From a virus, in IMG/VR virus record IMGVR_UViG_3300020439_000073, positions 1 through 25,512 of that record: a stretch of DNA of 25,512 nt; one strand, 5' to 3'. The position numbers and the translations under genes are program-made. Shown here piece after piece: positions 5,704 through 17,700 of the stretch (position 1 is the stretch's first letter; every line of letters begins with the position of its first letter). The notes under the pieces are model-generated. The model was not told where the DNA came from. It saw nothing but the letters and a program-made list of their open reading frames with translations, and did no database searches.

Positions 5704-8700
5704 ATGTCAGAAACCAGAGTCCAGTTTAATACTATCGTATCTAATCAACTTCCTCTTTATGTGAGGGAGGACTTTCCGTTAATATCTGATTTTTTAAAGC
5801 AGTATTATCTTGGACAAGAGTATCAAGGTGGACCTGTTGATCTGATTCAAAATATTGACAAGTATATTAAAATTGATAATACGACTGGATTATCAGAATC
5901 GGTAGTATTATCTGGAAACTTAGATTTTGATTCCACAGTAATTAATATTGATGTTGATAAATCTCCCACTGGAACTTTGGGATTTCCGGATTCTTATGGT
6001 TTACTTCAGATTGGTGATGAAATTATAACCTATACTGGAAAGACACAATTTTCCTTTACTGGATGTGTTAGAGGGTTTGTTGGAATTACTTCTTATAGAA
6101 GTGATACTAATAGAGAAGAGGTAGTATTTAAAGAGTCACTTGCCGAAGATCATCTGAGTGGTTCTGATATTAAAAACTTAAGTTGCTTATTTTTAAAAGA
6201 ATTTTTACTCAAAACTAAACATCAAATCTTACCTGGATTTGAAGATAGAGAATTATCAAGTAACTTAGACCAAAATCTGTTTCTTAAGCAATCAAAAGAT
6301 TTTTATTTAAGCAAAGGTACTGATAGATCTTTTGAAATCTTATTTAAAGCTTTATATGACGAAAACGTTCAAATCATCAGACCAGCAGAACGTTTAGTAT
6401 CTCCATCAAGTGCTCAATACTTAGTTACTAATGATCTTGTCGTAGAACCAATTTCGGGTGATCCTTCTGAGTTGGATCATTCTACATTATATCAAGATGC
6501 ATATAAATTTGATAACAATATTCAAAAATCTTATGCACCAATTACCAGCGTTGAAAAAGTAAACGCTGGGTATGGTGTAACTTTTTATAGATTAAAGCTT
6601 GATTCTGGATACAATAGAGATATTGAGGAAGAAGGTGCAATATACGGCAATTTTAAAGTACAACCATCCACAAAAATTATTGGAAATGTTTCTGCAGGAT
6701 CTACAATTGTTGATGTCGAATCAACGGTAGGTTTTGCTCATAGTGGAGAGTTATTTGTAAATTATTCTGATAGAACTACTGGGGTGGTATCATACACTTC
6801 AAAATCTCCAACTCAGTTTTTTGGCATAACTGACTTAGATAGCAATATTTCAGATACTGCTGTTGTTGGTATTAATACTTTTGCGTATGGACAATCTGCG
6901 ATAGATGGTAGTTTAATTGAAGTTAGAATTAACTCTGTTTTAAATTCAATTGAAATTCCAGAAGTATCTGACGAATTAGAAAAAGGTACTACTGCAAATA
7001 TTACAAGTTATGGATTTACAGAAGTAAGTCCTAAAACTCGCAATTGGTTCTATAATGTTGCTCCAATTTATAAAGTCTCTACTGTTGAATTAGTAGATAT
7101 TTCTGATAATACATATAAAATTACTCTAAATGTGCCAAATCAATTTAGATCTGGTGATAAATGCGTAATTATTGGATCGGATTCTTCAAGAAAAGAGGCA
7201 AATATTTCCACAATAATTGGAGAAAAATCCTTTACTATAAAAGGTCAGGGAGTTCTTGACACCAATTTAACATATAAATTGCAAAGAACTATTCTTAAAG
7301 GATTATCCTCAGTACTTCCATCAGTAGAATCATTCTCTACTGATGTTGATAGGGTTTACAAAAATACTTCTAATGATTACTTAGTATCTTCACCATCTAT
7401 TCCAAATTATGGATCACAGTCTTTAAATTCAACACTTAGAGAGAAAACTTTTTCGGGAACATTTTTGGGCGATGAATTTGAAATTACTGATCATGGATTT
7501 TACACTGGAGAATCTATTTACTATAAGGCAAACTCAGTTTCTCAATCCGCAACGGATTCTTTCGGAAATACAATTACTGAAACAGTTCGTGGACAAGGAC
7601 TTTTTAGTGATGGTTTATATTTTATCAAACGAATAAATGAAAGTAAAGTAAAATTTGCTAAAAGTAAGGAAGATATTTACAATTCCAAATTTATTTCTTT
7701 AGATACTGAGGTAACAGTTACTGGTAGTAGCATAAAACCATTTTCTTTCAATGATAAAACGGTAAAACCGCAAAATATTTTAAGAAAAATTTCTACACCA
7801 ATAAGTGATGGAACTAGGTCAGAAACCAGACCAGGTGGTACTGGAATATTTGTTAATGGTGTAGAACTTTTAAACTACAAATCTAGTGATTCTATTAAAT
7901 ATGGAAAAATTGAAAGTATTGATGTTTTATCTAGAGGTGTAAATGTTGATGTTATAAATCCACCAGATTTTGTTATTAAAGATGCTGTTGGGTATGGAGC
8001 ATCTGCACATCTTGCAGTTTCCGGTCAATTTACCGACATTAAAATTGTAAATCCTGGTTTTGATTATGTAGAAACTCCTACCCTAAAAATAGAAGGTGGT
8101 AATGGTCAAGGAGCTACTGGTTCTGTCAATATGAAATCTATTGACCATGCAGTAGAATTCTATGCAGATAGAGAATCTAATCAAGTCAATATAACTCAAT
8201 CTACAATTGGATTTTCAACATACCATAAATTTAGAAATGCAGAAAAAGTAATTTATAGAACAAAATCACAAGATGCAGTTTCTGGAATAGTAACTGATTC
8301 ATCTTACTATGTAAATGTTGTAGATGAATTTACCGTAAAACTTCATGAAACTGAAAGTCAAGCATTAACTGGGATCAATACGGTATCATTAACTTCTTAT
8401 GGTGTAGGAAAGCACTCTTTACAATCTTTTAGTAAAAAGTTAGTTGTACAATCAATAAACGTTACAGATGGTGGTTCTGGTTATGAAAATAAAAAAAGAA
8501 CTGCTCAGTCAGTATCTGGAGTCAGTACATCTTCAAATTCCTTTAGTATTAGAAACCATGACTATAATTCAGGAGAAAGAGTAAAGTATACATGTACAGA
8601 TACTCCTGCCTCTGGAATTTCTGTAGGGTCAGAGTATATTCTGACTAAGATTGATAATGATTCTTTTAAGTTATCTGATGTTGGTCCATCTAATGATATC

Positions 8701-11700
8701 AATTTTTACTATAGAAATAAGCAATATGTAGATATCACATCTGTTGGAGTAGGAACTCATATATTCAACTATCCCGATATTACAGCAACTTTAATTGGAA
8801 AAGTTGGAATATCTTCAGTTGGCACAGAAACATTTAAAGCATCAATACTTCCTGTTGTAAGAGGAACAGTTCAGTCTGTTCATATAGAAAATTCTGGTTC
8901 TAATTATGGATCTGAAGAGATTTTAAATTTTGATAGACAACCACAAATTTTATTAAATTCTGGATCAAATGCACAGGTAAAAGCAATTGTTAGTGGTGGA
9001 TCAATTCAAGAAGTTATTGTTCTGAATAGTGGTTCTGGTTATCATTCTACTCCGGATTTGATTATAAATGGTGATGGTTTTGGGGCAGTGTTAACTCCTA
9101 TCATCGAGAATGGTTCATTAGTTTCTGTTACTGTAATTGAAAAGGGAATTGGATTTGATGAAGATAGTACGACAATTGACATTATTCCTTCGGGATCTAC
9201 TACTAATGTTCCAAAGTTTAAATGCAATATCCAAAACTGGACTGTAAATTTGTTTGAAAAATATGAAAATGTATTTACGGATGATGATGGATTTTTAACA
9301 GAAGGTCTTCATAAAAATGAAATTCAATACACTCACATCTATACTCCAAGAAAATTAAGAGAGAAGGTTTACAGTGTAAATCAAGTTGGTGAGATTTTAT
9401 ATGGAAAACAAGATTTAAGAATAATTAATAACGAGGAATCTGATTCAAATTATCACTCTCCAATATTAGGGTTTGCATATGATGGAAACCCAATTTATGG
9501 ACCTTATGCATATTCGTCCAAGACTGGTGGATTTATAACTCAGATGTTGTCAGGATATTCTTTATTGGATAATCAGATTAATAGACCATCCACTTCAATT
9601 TATCCAGAAGGATTCTTTGTTGAAGATTATGAATATAAAAAGTCTTCTAGTGATTCTGTTCTTGATGAAAATAATGGAAGATTTTGTGTAACACCAGATT
9701 ATCCAAATGGAACTTATGCATATTTCACAGCAATAGAGAGAAGATCTCCAGAAACTTCTGGAAGATTTAAAAATTATAAAAAACCAGCTTTCCCATATGT
9801 CATCGGACATAATTATCATTCAATTCCAAATAACTTTAACTTTGTCAATAGTTCAAACTCTGATAATTATGATTTGGAAGCAAATGGTTGGAGAAGAAAT
9901 ACAAGTCCAATCAATTTAATAGAAGATGAATCTCAGTATCCATATTTGAATATTCCGAATAAATTAAATCAAACTGCTGAGATTATTGGAACAAATCCAG
10001 GTGTTGTTGGTGGTGTTGGTATTATTACTGGAGGAACTGGATATAAAGTTGGAGAATCTATAACTTTTGACAATAATAACACTGGAGGAACAGGAGCACA
10101 GGCTAAAATTAGTAGAGTTAAAGGCAAGACAGTAAGTTCTATAAGTGTTAACTCAATCATCTTGGAAAATATTGAGTTCTATCCTGGACAAAAGGATGGT
10201 GAGTATTTTGCCTTTGCAAATTCCCCACATGGAATAGAGAATTTAGATATAATTTCTATTTCAGGTTTATCTACATCATCTTCTTTCCTTGAAAGATCTT
10301 ATGTTGCTGGAATATCTACTAATAAATTAACTTTAGCTGGTGTTGGAACTACAGCAGTCGCAATCGGAACAGATGGATCTACTGGATTAACAACATACCT
10401 CAGTGTTACTGGAAATCTTGGATATCCTCATATTAGAGAGAATGACATTCTCCAGTCTGGAACTGAGAAGTTTAAAGTTCTGAATATTGATGTTGAGTCT
10501 TCAAGAATAAGAGTTTTAAGAAAAGTAAGTGGGTCAATTGGAACCACATTATCGGTAGGAGATCATTTCTACGAAATACCAAGAAAACTGAAGATTTCTT
10601 CTGGATTCAAAACAGATTCTAACTTAAAATTTAATAAACAAATATACTTTAATCCAGCAGAATCTATTGGTGTCGGAATAGGTTCAACATTAAATATCTC
10701 CAATCCTGGATTTGGGGCTACTCAATTGTTTGTACCAACCAAATCAATCTTTGTAAAAAATCATAACTTAGAGACGGGTGATCAATTAACTTATTCTGCT
10801 GGAGATGGTGGAAGTGGAATCATAGTTCAAGATGAGACTAACGTTGGGGTTGGAACAACCCTAGTAGATGGACAAAAGTTATTCGTTGCCAAAATTGATA
10901 ATAATTTAATTGGACTCTCTACAGTAAGAGTTGGACTCGGAACTACTGGAACATTTGTTGGAATTGCTGAGACTTGTAGAAATTCTACAACGTTACTCTT
11001 CACAAATGTTGGTGCTGGAGACACTCATAGTTTTGTAACCAACTATTCTGCAATAACTGGAGAAATTCAACGAAATGTGGTTACGGTTTCAACTGCACAA
11101 TCCCATGGATTAAGTCCAGATCATAATGTAACGGTTTCTATAAGTCCAAAAAATACTAAAAATGTAGTATTGGCATATAATGACACTCATAGAAGAATAA
11201 TTGCAAATCCTATATCATTTGTCTCTGCGGGAGTTAACACCACAGCAAATTCAATTACTCTCAATTCGCATGGACTGGAAACCGGAGATAAAATTATCTT
11301 TACTTCAGATGCTCCTTCTGAAGGACTGAATAGTGAAAAGATCTATTATGTAGTAAAAGTTAACAGGAATAAAATCAAACTTTCAAATACTCTTACTGAC
11401 TCTAAGAAAATTAATCCAGTAATTGTTAATATTAATAGTGCTTCTCATGGTACTATTAATCCTATTAATCCAAAAATTGATCTCTACAAAAACTCTACAG
11501 TAGTATTTGATCTATCAAGTGACTCTTTGTCTTATGTAAAACAAGGTTCTACATATTCTGCATTTGAATTTAACTTATATGAAGATGTGAACTTTACTTC
11601 TATATGGAATACTTCAGGATCTACCGAAGTATTTGAATTATCAAAATCGGGCAAAGTCGGAACTTCCGGAGCATCTGCAACTTTATTAGTAAATGATAAG

Positions 11701-14700
11701 ATTCCAGAGAATTTATACTATCGTTTAGATCCTATCTATGAAGGAGATATTCCTGCAATAAAATCTGAGATTATCTCTGATGATGAGGTTGTTTCTGGAA
11801 GTAAATTACTAATCAGAAACAGTAAGTATAATGGAACTCATGATATAACAGTCAATTCCACTAATAGTTTTACATATACTCTTACTGATGTTCCTGAAGA
11901 AGTTTCTTATGGATCTACATCAAATATTTCTTACATAACTGATTGTACTCATACAACAGGAGAGATTGCTCGGATTGATATCATAAATCCAGGTAGAAAT
12001 TATTATTCAACACCAGGAATTACTACTATTAATACTTCAAGTGGTGAAGGAGCAATTCTTAAAGTTACTCCTAAGAATATTGGTGGACTGAAGAAATTAA
12101 ATTTCAAAGACATTGGGTTTAATTATCCTTCAGATAAAACTTTGAATCCAAGAGTTTTATTCCCACAAACAATTAGAATTGATTCTCTTGCTTCAGTAGA
12201 ATCTATTGGAATAACTTCTTTTGGAAGAGGATTTAATATTCCACCAAAATTAATTGTTGTTGATGGCAAAACAAATAAAGTAGTAGAAGATTTAGCATTC
12301 AAGGTAACTCTTGGTAATAGAGACGTTGAAATTCTACAAAATACTAATGGTATCAGTAATGTAACTCCACTGATTATACCAACTGAAAGTGGTGCTGGTG
12401 TAGGAATTAAAACAATAACATATAACTCTTCGGGAATTGCTACAGCAACTCTTTCTGTAGGATTTAGTACTATTAACTCATTCCCATTTGCAGTTGGAGA
12501 CAAAGTTTTAATTGAAAGTACGAGTGTTAGTGTTGGATCTACTGGAAAAGGATTTAACTCTGCAAATTATGATTATAAATTATTCACCTTAACTGGAGTA
12601 ACTGAAAATCTTGGCGGAATTGGTGATGTTACCTTTGATATGTCGGATTTCTTGAAGGAATCAGAAATTCCTGGAGAATATGACACTATTAATTCTACAG
12701 GAAAAATTCTTGCACAAAAACACTTCCCAATTTTTGATGTAAATCTTGTTACTAGAGATTATTCTATTGGTGAAGTTGTAAAATCAGAAAACGCAACTGG
12801 TGTTGTAGAAGGATGGGATTCAAAGACATCATCTCTTAGAGTTTCTTCAGATGATAATTTTACTGTCGGTAATTTAATTGAAGGAACTTCTTCAAAAGTT
12901 ATTGGTGTAGCAAATTCAATCAAGGCATATGAGTCATATGCTAATTTTGAAGCAATGTCTAAAACGACTCTTGGGTGGTTAGATAATACAGGATCTTTGA
13001 ATTCGGATCTTCAGAGAATTCAGGATAGTTACTACTATCAAAATTTTGCATATTCAATTAAATCAAAAGTTCCATATGACACTTGGAACGAAACTGTATC
13101 TACATTAAATCACACTTTAGGATTTAAAAAGTTTGCAGATCTCCAAATGGAGTCTTCTAATGATAATAATGGATCTGTTAAGTCAAATTCATCTTCATTT
13201 GATCAAGTAACGAATCTTGATGGATTTGCAAGCTTGCATTGTGTTCATGATTTTGACTTAGTTACGGAAACTAATAGAACTCAAACTTCTGGACTTATTT
13301 CAAATGAGATTGTTTTCTCTAATAGAATTCTTATAGATTTCTTTGAATCTGTTGGTAATAGAGTTCTTTCTATTGATAATTTCCAATCTCAGTTTAATAG
13401 TAATCCTAGACCAACTGAATTTTCAATTATTGATACATTTAGCTCGTCTGAAATAAGAACAAGAAAGTTTATTACTTATGTAAGAGACAAGAGATTTACT
13501 GCACAAAGACAGATGATGTTGGTAAATGTCATGCATGATGACATTTTTGGATATATTAACCAATATGCTAGGGTTGAAACTGCATATGATCAAGGATCTT
13601 TTGATCTTTCATTCTCTTCAGGAACTGTAGATGCAAATCTTCAATTCTATCCAACTAAGTTTACTGTAAATGATTATAATGTCAGTGTTCTTTCTTATGA
13701 CTTTAAGGACACACTTCTTGGAACAGGAACAACAAGTTTAGGTGGTGTAGCAATTATTGATACTACAAGTGTTGATGTAAACGCTGGTGTAAAAACTACT
13801 ATAGTATCAATTGCAAATACATATACTTCCGCAAAAGTTTTAGTAAGTATCACTGCAGATACTTCTATTACTTCTGGATTAGATAATAATTTTGAATATC
13901 AAGAACTGAATATTCTACATAATGGTTCTGACATTAATATGCTAGAAATTGCAAGAATGTCAACTGAGATATCAAATTCTTCTCCTGGTCTTGGAACTTA
14001 TCATCCTTATTTTGAAGGAGATAATTTAAATATTGATTTTTATCCAGCAACTGGAATCGGAACTACCGGAGTTATTAATACAATTTTTGTTGGACTTGCT
14101 ACAGAAACTTCTAGTGGAATTGGAACTATTGAATTAAGTAGAGCAAAGGTTGAAGCAAAAACTACTACTATCGCAACAACACCTTCTCCCGGACCAGTTT
14201 CTGTCGCTCAGTATTCTAATGATTATGACGGAGCATACTTTATTGCTCAAGTTGTTGATACTATGAATAATGAACGTCAGTTATCTGAAATTGTTGTCGT
14301 TGACGATTATGTAGAGTCCACAACAACTGCAGATACTTGTTATGTTGAATATGGAAATATTGAAACTTCTAGTGGATTGGGAACTTTTGGAGCAGTAGTT
14401 TCTAGTGAAGGAGTTGTTTCACTGGTATTTACTCCAATCGCAAATACTGATATTGAAGTTAATGTTTATACAAACGCAATTGGTCTAATTGAAGATACTA
14501 CTGTCCCATCTGGTGTAGATTTTACTAACACATCAATTAATTCTATAGTTGGAGAGTATGAAGGAACTGAACGTGATGTGAAGAGAAAATTCTATCTTGA
14601 ACATGAAAATCTTGGAATTTTTGAAAGATACTTTGAAGGAGATAATCCAAGTGTTGTTAACACTCTTCAAAATTTAATTTCTATTCCAAATCATTATTTT

Positions 14701-17700
14701 GTTACTGGTGAAAAAATTAGATATGCTCATGTTGGAGCTGCAAATTCATCAATCGTTATCGCACCCACAACTTTTGTTGGTGCATCTAATACAACATTCT
14801 TACCTGCAGAAAATCTTTATGTAGTTAAGTATGATGAAAACAATATTCAAATTGCGACCAGTGCAGAAAATGCACTTAAAGCAATACCTGAAGTTGTAGA
14901 TATTACTTCAGTTGGAATTGGAACTTCCCACAGATTTATATCAACTAATCAGAACGCAAAAGTTCTTGTTTCTATTGATAACATTATACAATCCCCAGTA
15001 GTATCAACAGCAGTAACAACTACTCTTTCAAAAGAACTCACTGTTTTGGATGATTTAATTGCTTTCAGTGGAATTACTTCTTTCTTTGGAACAGATTTGA
15101 TTAAGATAAATGATGAAATAATGAAGATTGAAGGTGTTGGTATTGGTAGTACCAATGTAATGAGAGTACGTAGAGGTTGGTTAGGAACAAATCTTGGAGT
15201 TGGTGTTACTGGCGACTTAGTCACTAAAGTTGTTGGAAACTATAACATTGTTGATAACGATATTATTTTCTCAGAAGCTCCTTTTGGAAATGTTCCATTG
15301 GGATTAGAAACAAATGAACCTGATGAAAGAGATTGGTCTGGAATATCAACCTCTTCAAGCTTCCATGGAAGAAGTTTCATGAGATCTGGCATCCTACAAG
15401 GATCTAATGAGACTTATTATAAGAATTATCTTTTTGATGATATTTCTCAAGAATTTAATGCATTAAATAATGAGTTTACATTAAAGTCTGATGGATCGGA
15501 TGTTTCAGGAATAGAAAATGAAAATGCAATCATTCTTGTAAATGATGTTTTCCAGGCACCAGGAATTTCTGATCAATATGTACTTGAAGAAACTGCTGGA
15601 ATTACTTCAGTAAGATTCCAAGGAACTGAAACAACACCATTAGGACCTGATGTTGGAATTTCTGCTTTCCCTAGAGGTGGAGTTATTGTTTCAGTTGCAT
15701 CTACTGAAGGACTTGGATTCCAACCATTAGTTGCTGCAGGAGGAACTGCTGTTGTTTCTGGACTTGGAACTATTCAATCAATCAGTATCGGAAATAGTGG
15801 TTCTGGATATAGAGCAGGTATTCAAACAGTTGTAAATGTTGGTGTTGGAACTTCTAGCACTGGAACTCCAAATATTGAGTTTATTGGAACAGCTGCTATT
15901 AGTGGTGGACACATTGTTAGTGTTGCAATCACAAATCCAGGATCTGGATACACTTCTACAAATCAACCATATGTTGTATTTGATCCACCACTTAGTTACT
16001 CTAATTTACCACTGAAGTATAGTTCGGATTCAGCATCTGGTTTAGGTACTGAGGCAACTATTGATGTAGTTGTTGGTCAAGGATCTAGTGTTATTGACTT
16101 TGAAATTAAAAATACGGGATATGCGTATGGCAATGGTGAAATTCTCACAGTTGAAGTTGGCGGATCTACTGGAATCCCAACCACTTCATCATCATATAAA
16201 GAATTCCAAATAACTATTGACGAAGTTGCTACTGATAAGTTTAGTGGTTGGTCTTTAGGAACTCTAGAAGTTCTTGATAATGTTGACAAATATATTGATG
16301 GTCAACGTAAGGATTTCCCATTATTCCTTAATACTGAAAGAATATCTATTGTTGCAAGGAAAGGATCAAGAATTAGAGTTCAGGATGTTCTTTTAGTATT
16401 CGTTAATGACATTCTTCAAGTTCCTGGAGAATCTTATATATTTGAGGGTGGAAGTGTAATTACATTTACTGAACCAATTGCTGTTGGAAATAATATCAAT
16501 ATTTTGTTCTATAAAGGAACAGGAGATAGTGATGTTATTCTTAGAAATGTTGTCAATACAGTTAAAAAAGGTGATACTCTGCAAATAGTTCATAATAAAT
16601 CAATAGGTCAGCAAAAGTATTTGACTGAAGAAATAAGAGATGTTCAAGATATTCTTTCTACTGATCTTGTTGAGACAAATACTTATGATGGTCCAGGAGT
16701 TACGAATGATGTAACATTAGAAAGACCAGTTGTATGGTGCAGACAAACTGAAGATAAATTTATCAATCAAATTGCTGTTGGTAAAGATAGAGAACTTTAT
16801 GAACCAACTATTAATCCAATTTCTTATATAATCAAACCAGTTGCAATTGGATCAACAACGATTTATGTTGATAGTTTAAGACCTTTATTTGATGGTAGAA
16901 ATGAAAGTGATACTGATTTGTCTTTCCAAAATAAAGTCAAATTTATATCACAAAAAGTTAGAACTGGAGTAGCTGCAACTGCAGTTGTTTCTGGTCTTGG
17001 TACGATTTCATCAATTTCAATTTCTGATGGTGGATCTGGTTATTCTTCAGTACCAAATGTAACGATTGGTAATGTAGTTGGATCGGGTGCAGTAGCAACG
17101 GCAGTTCTTACTAATGGTTCGGTGACTTCTATAACATTGACAAATGCTGGAACAGGATATACAAATACAAAGCCACCACAAGTTCTTATTGCTCCACCTT
17201 CACATTCTGAAGAAGAAGTTACTGTTGATTCTTACTCAGGAGATAATGGAGTTATTGTTGGATTTGGAACTACAACTATAGATAATGTTGATGAAATGAT
17301 TGTTGATTTACATATTCCTTATGATTCTTCCCTTAGAGACACTTCTTTAGTTGGAACAGCAGTTACTTTGAGTTCTATATCAGTCAATGATTATTTCACA
17401 ATCTTTAATTCTAATGTAAGTGTTGGAAATTCTCCATTATATACATACAGCACTGATAGTGCTACTACAGTTGGATTAGCAACACATTTTATTGACACAG
17501 TATATCAGGCAAAAAGAGTTGAAGTTATTTCTAGAGAAGTTGCTGGAGTTTCTACAAATGTATTGAGAGTTAATTCCGTTCTAACTGGTATTGGAACAAT
17601 CAACTTTAGTAGTAGTAATGTTACATTAGATAATACTTCAGTTACTTTTGATACAACTGCAGATGCTGTGGGGTATGCTGGTGGAATATCAACTTCAAAT

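Noticed and set aside
12123-12503. 126-codon open frame on the - strand inside the giant gene
   Set aside because: It lies fully within the strongly supported 4050-residue frame. Its translation is biased in composition (many Val, Pro, Ile) as expected of an antisense shadow, and it has no ribosome binding site context.
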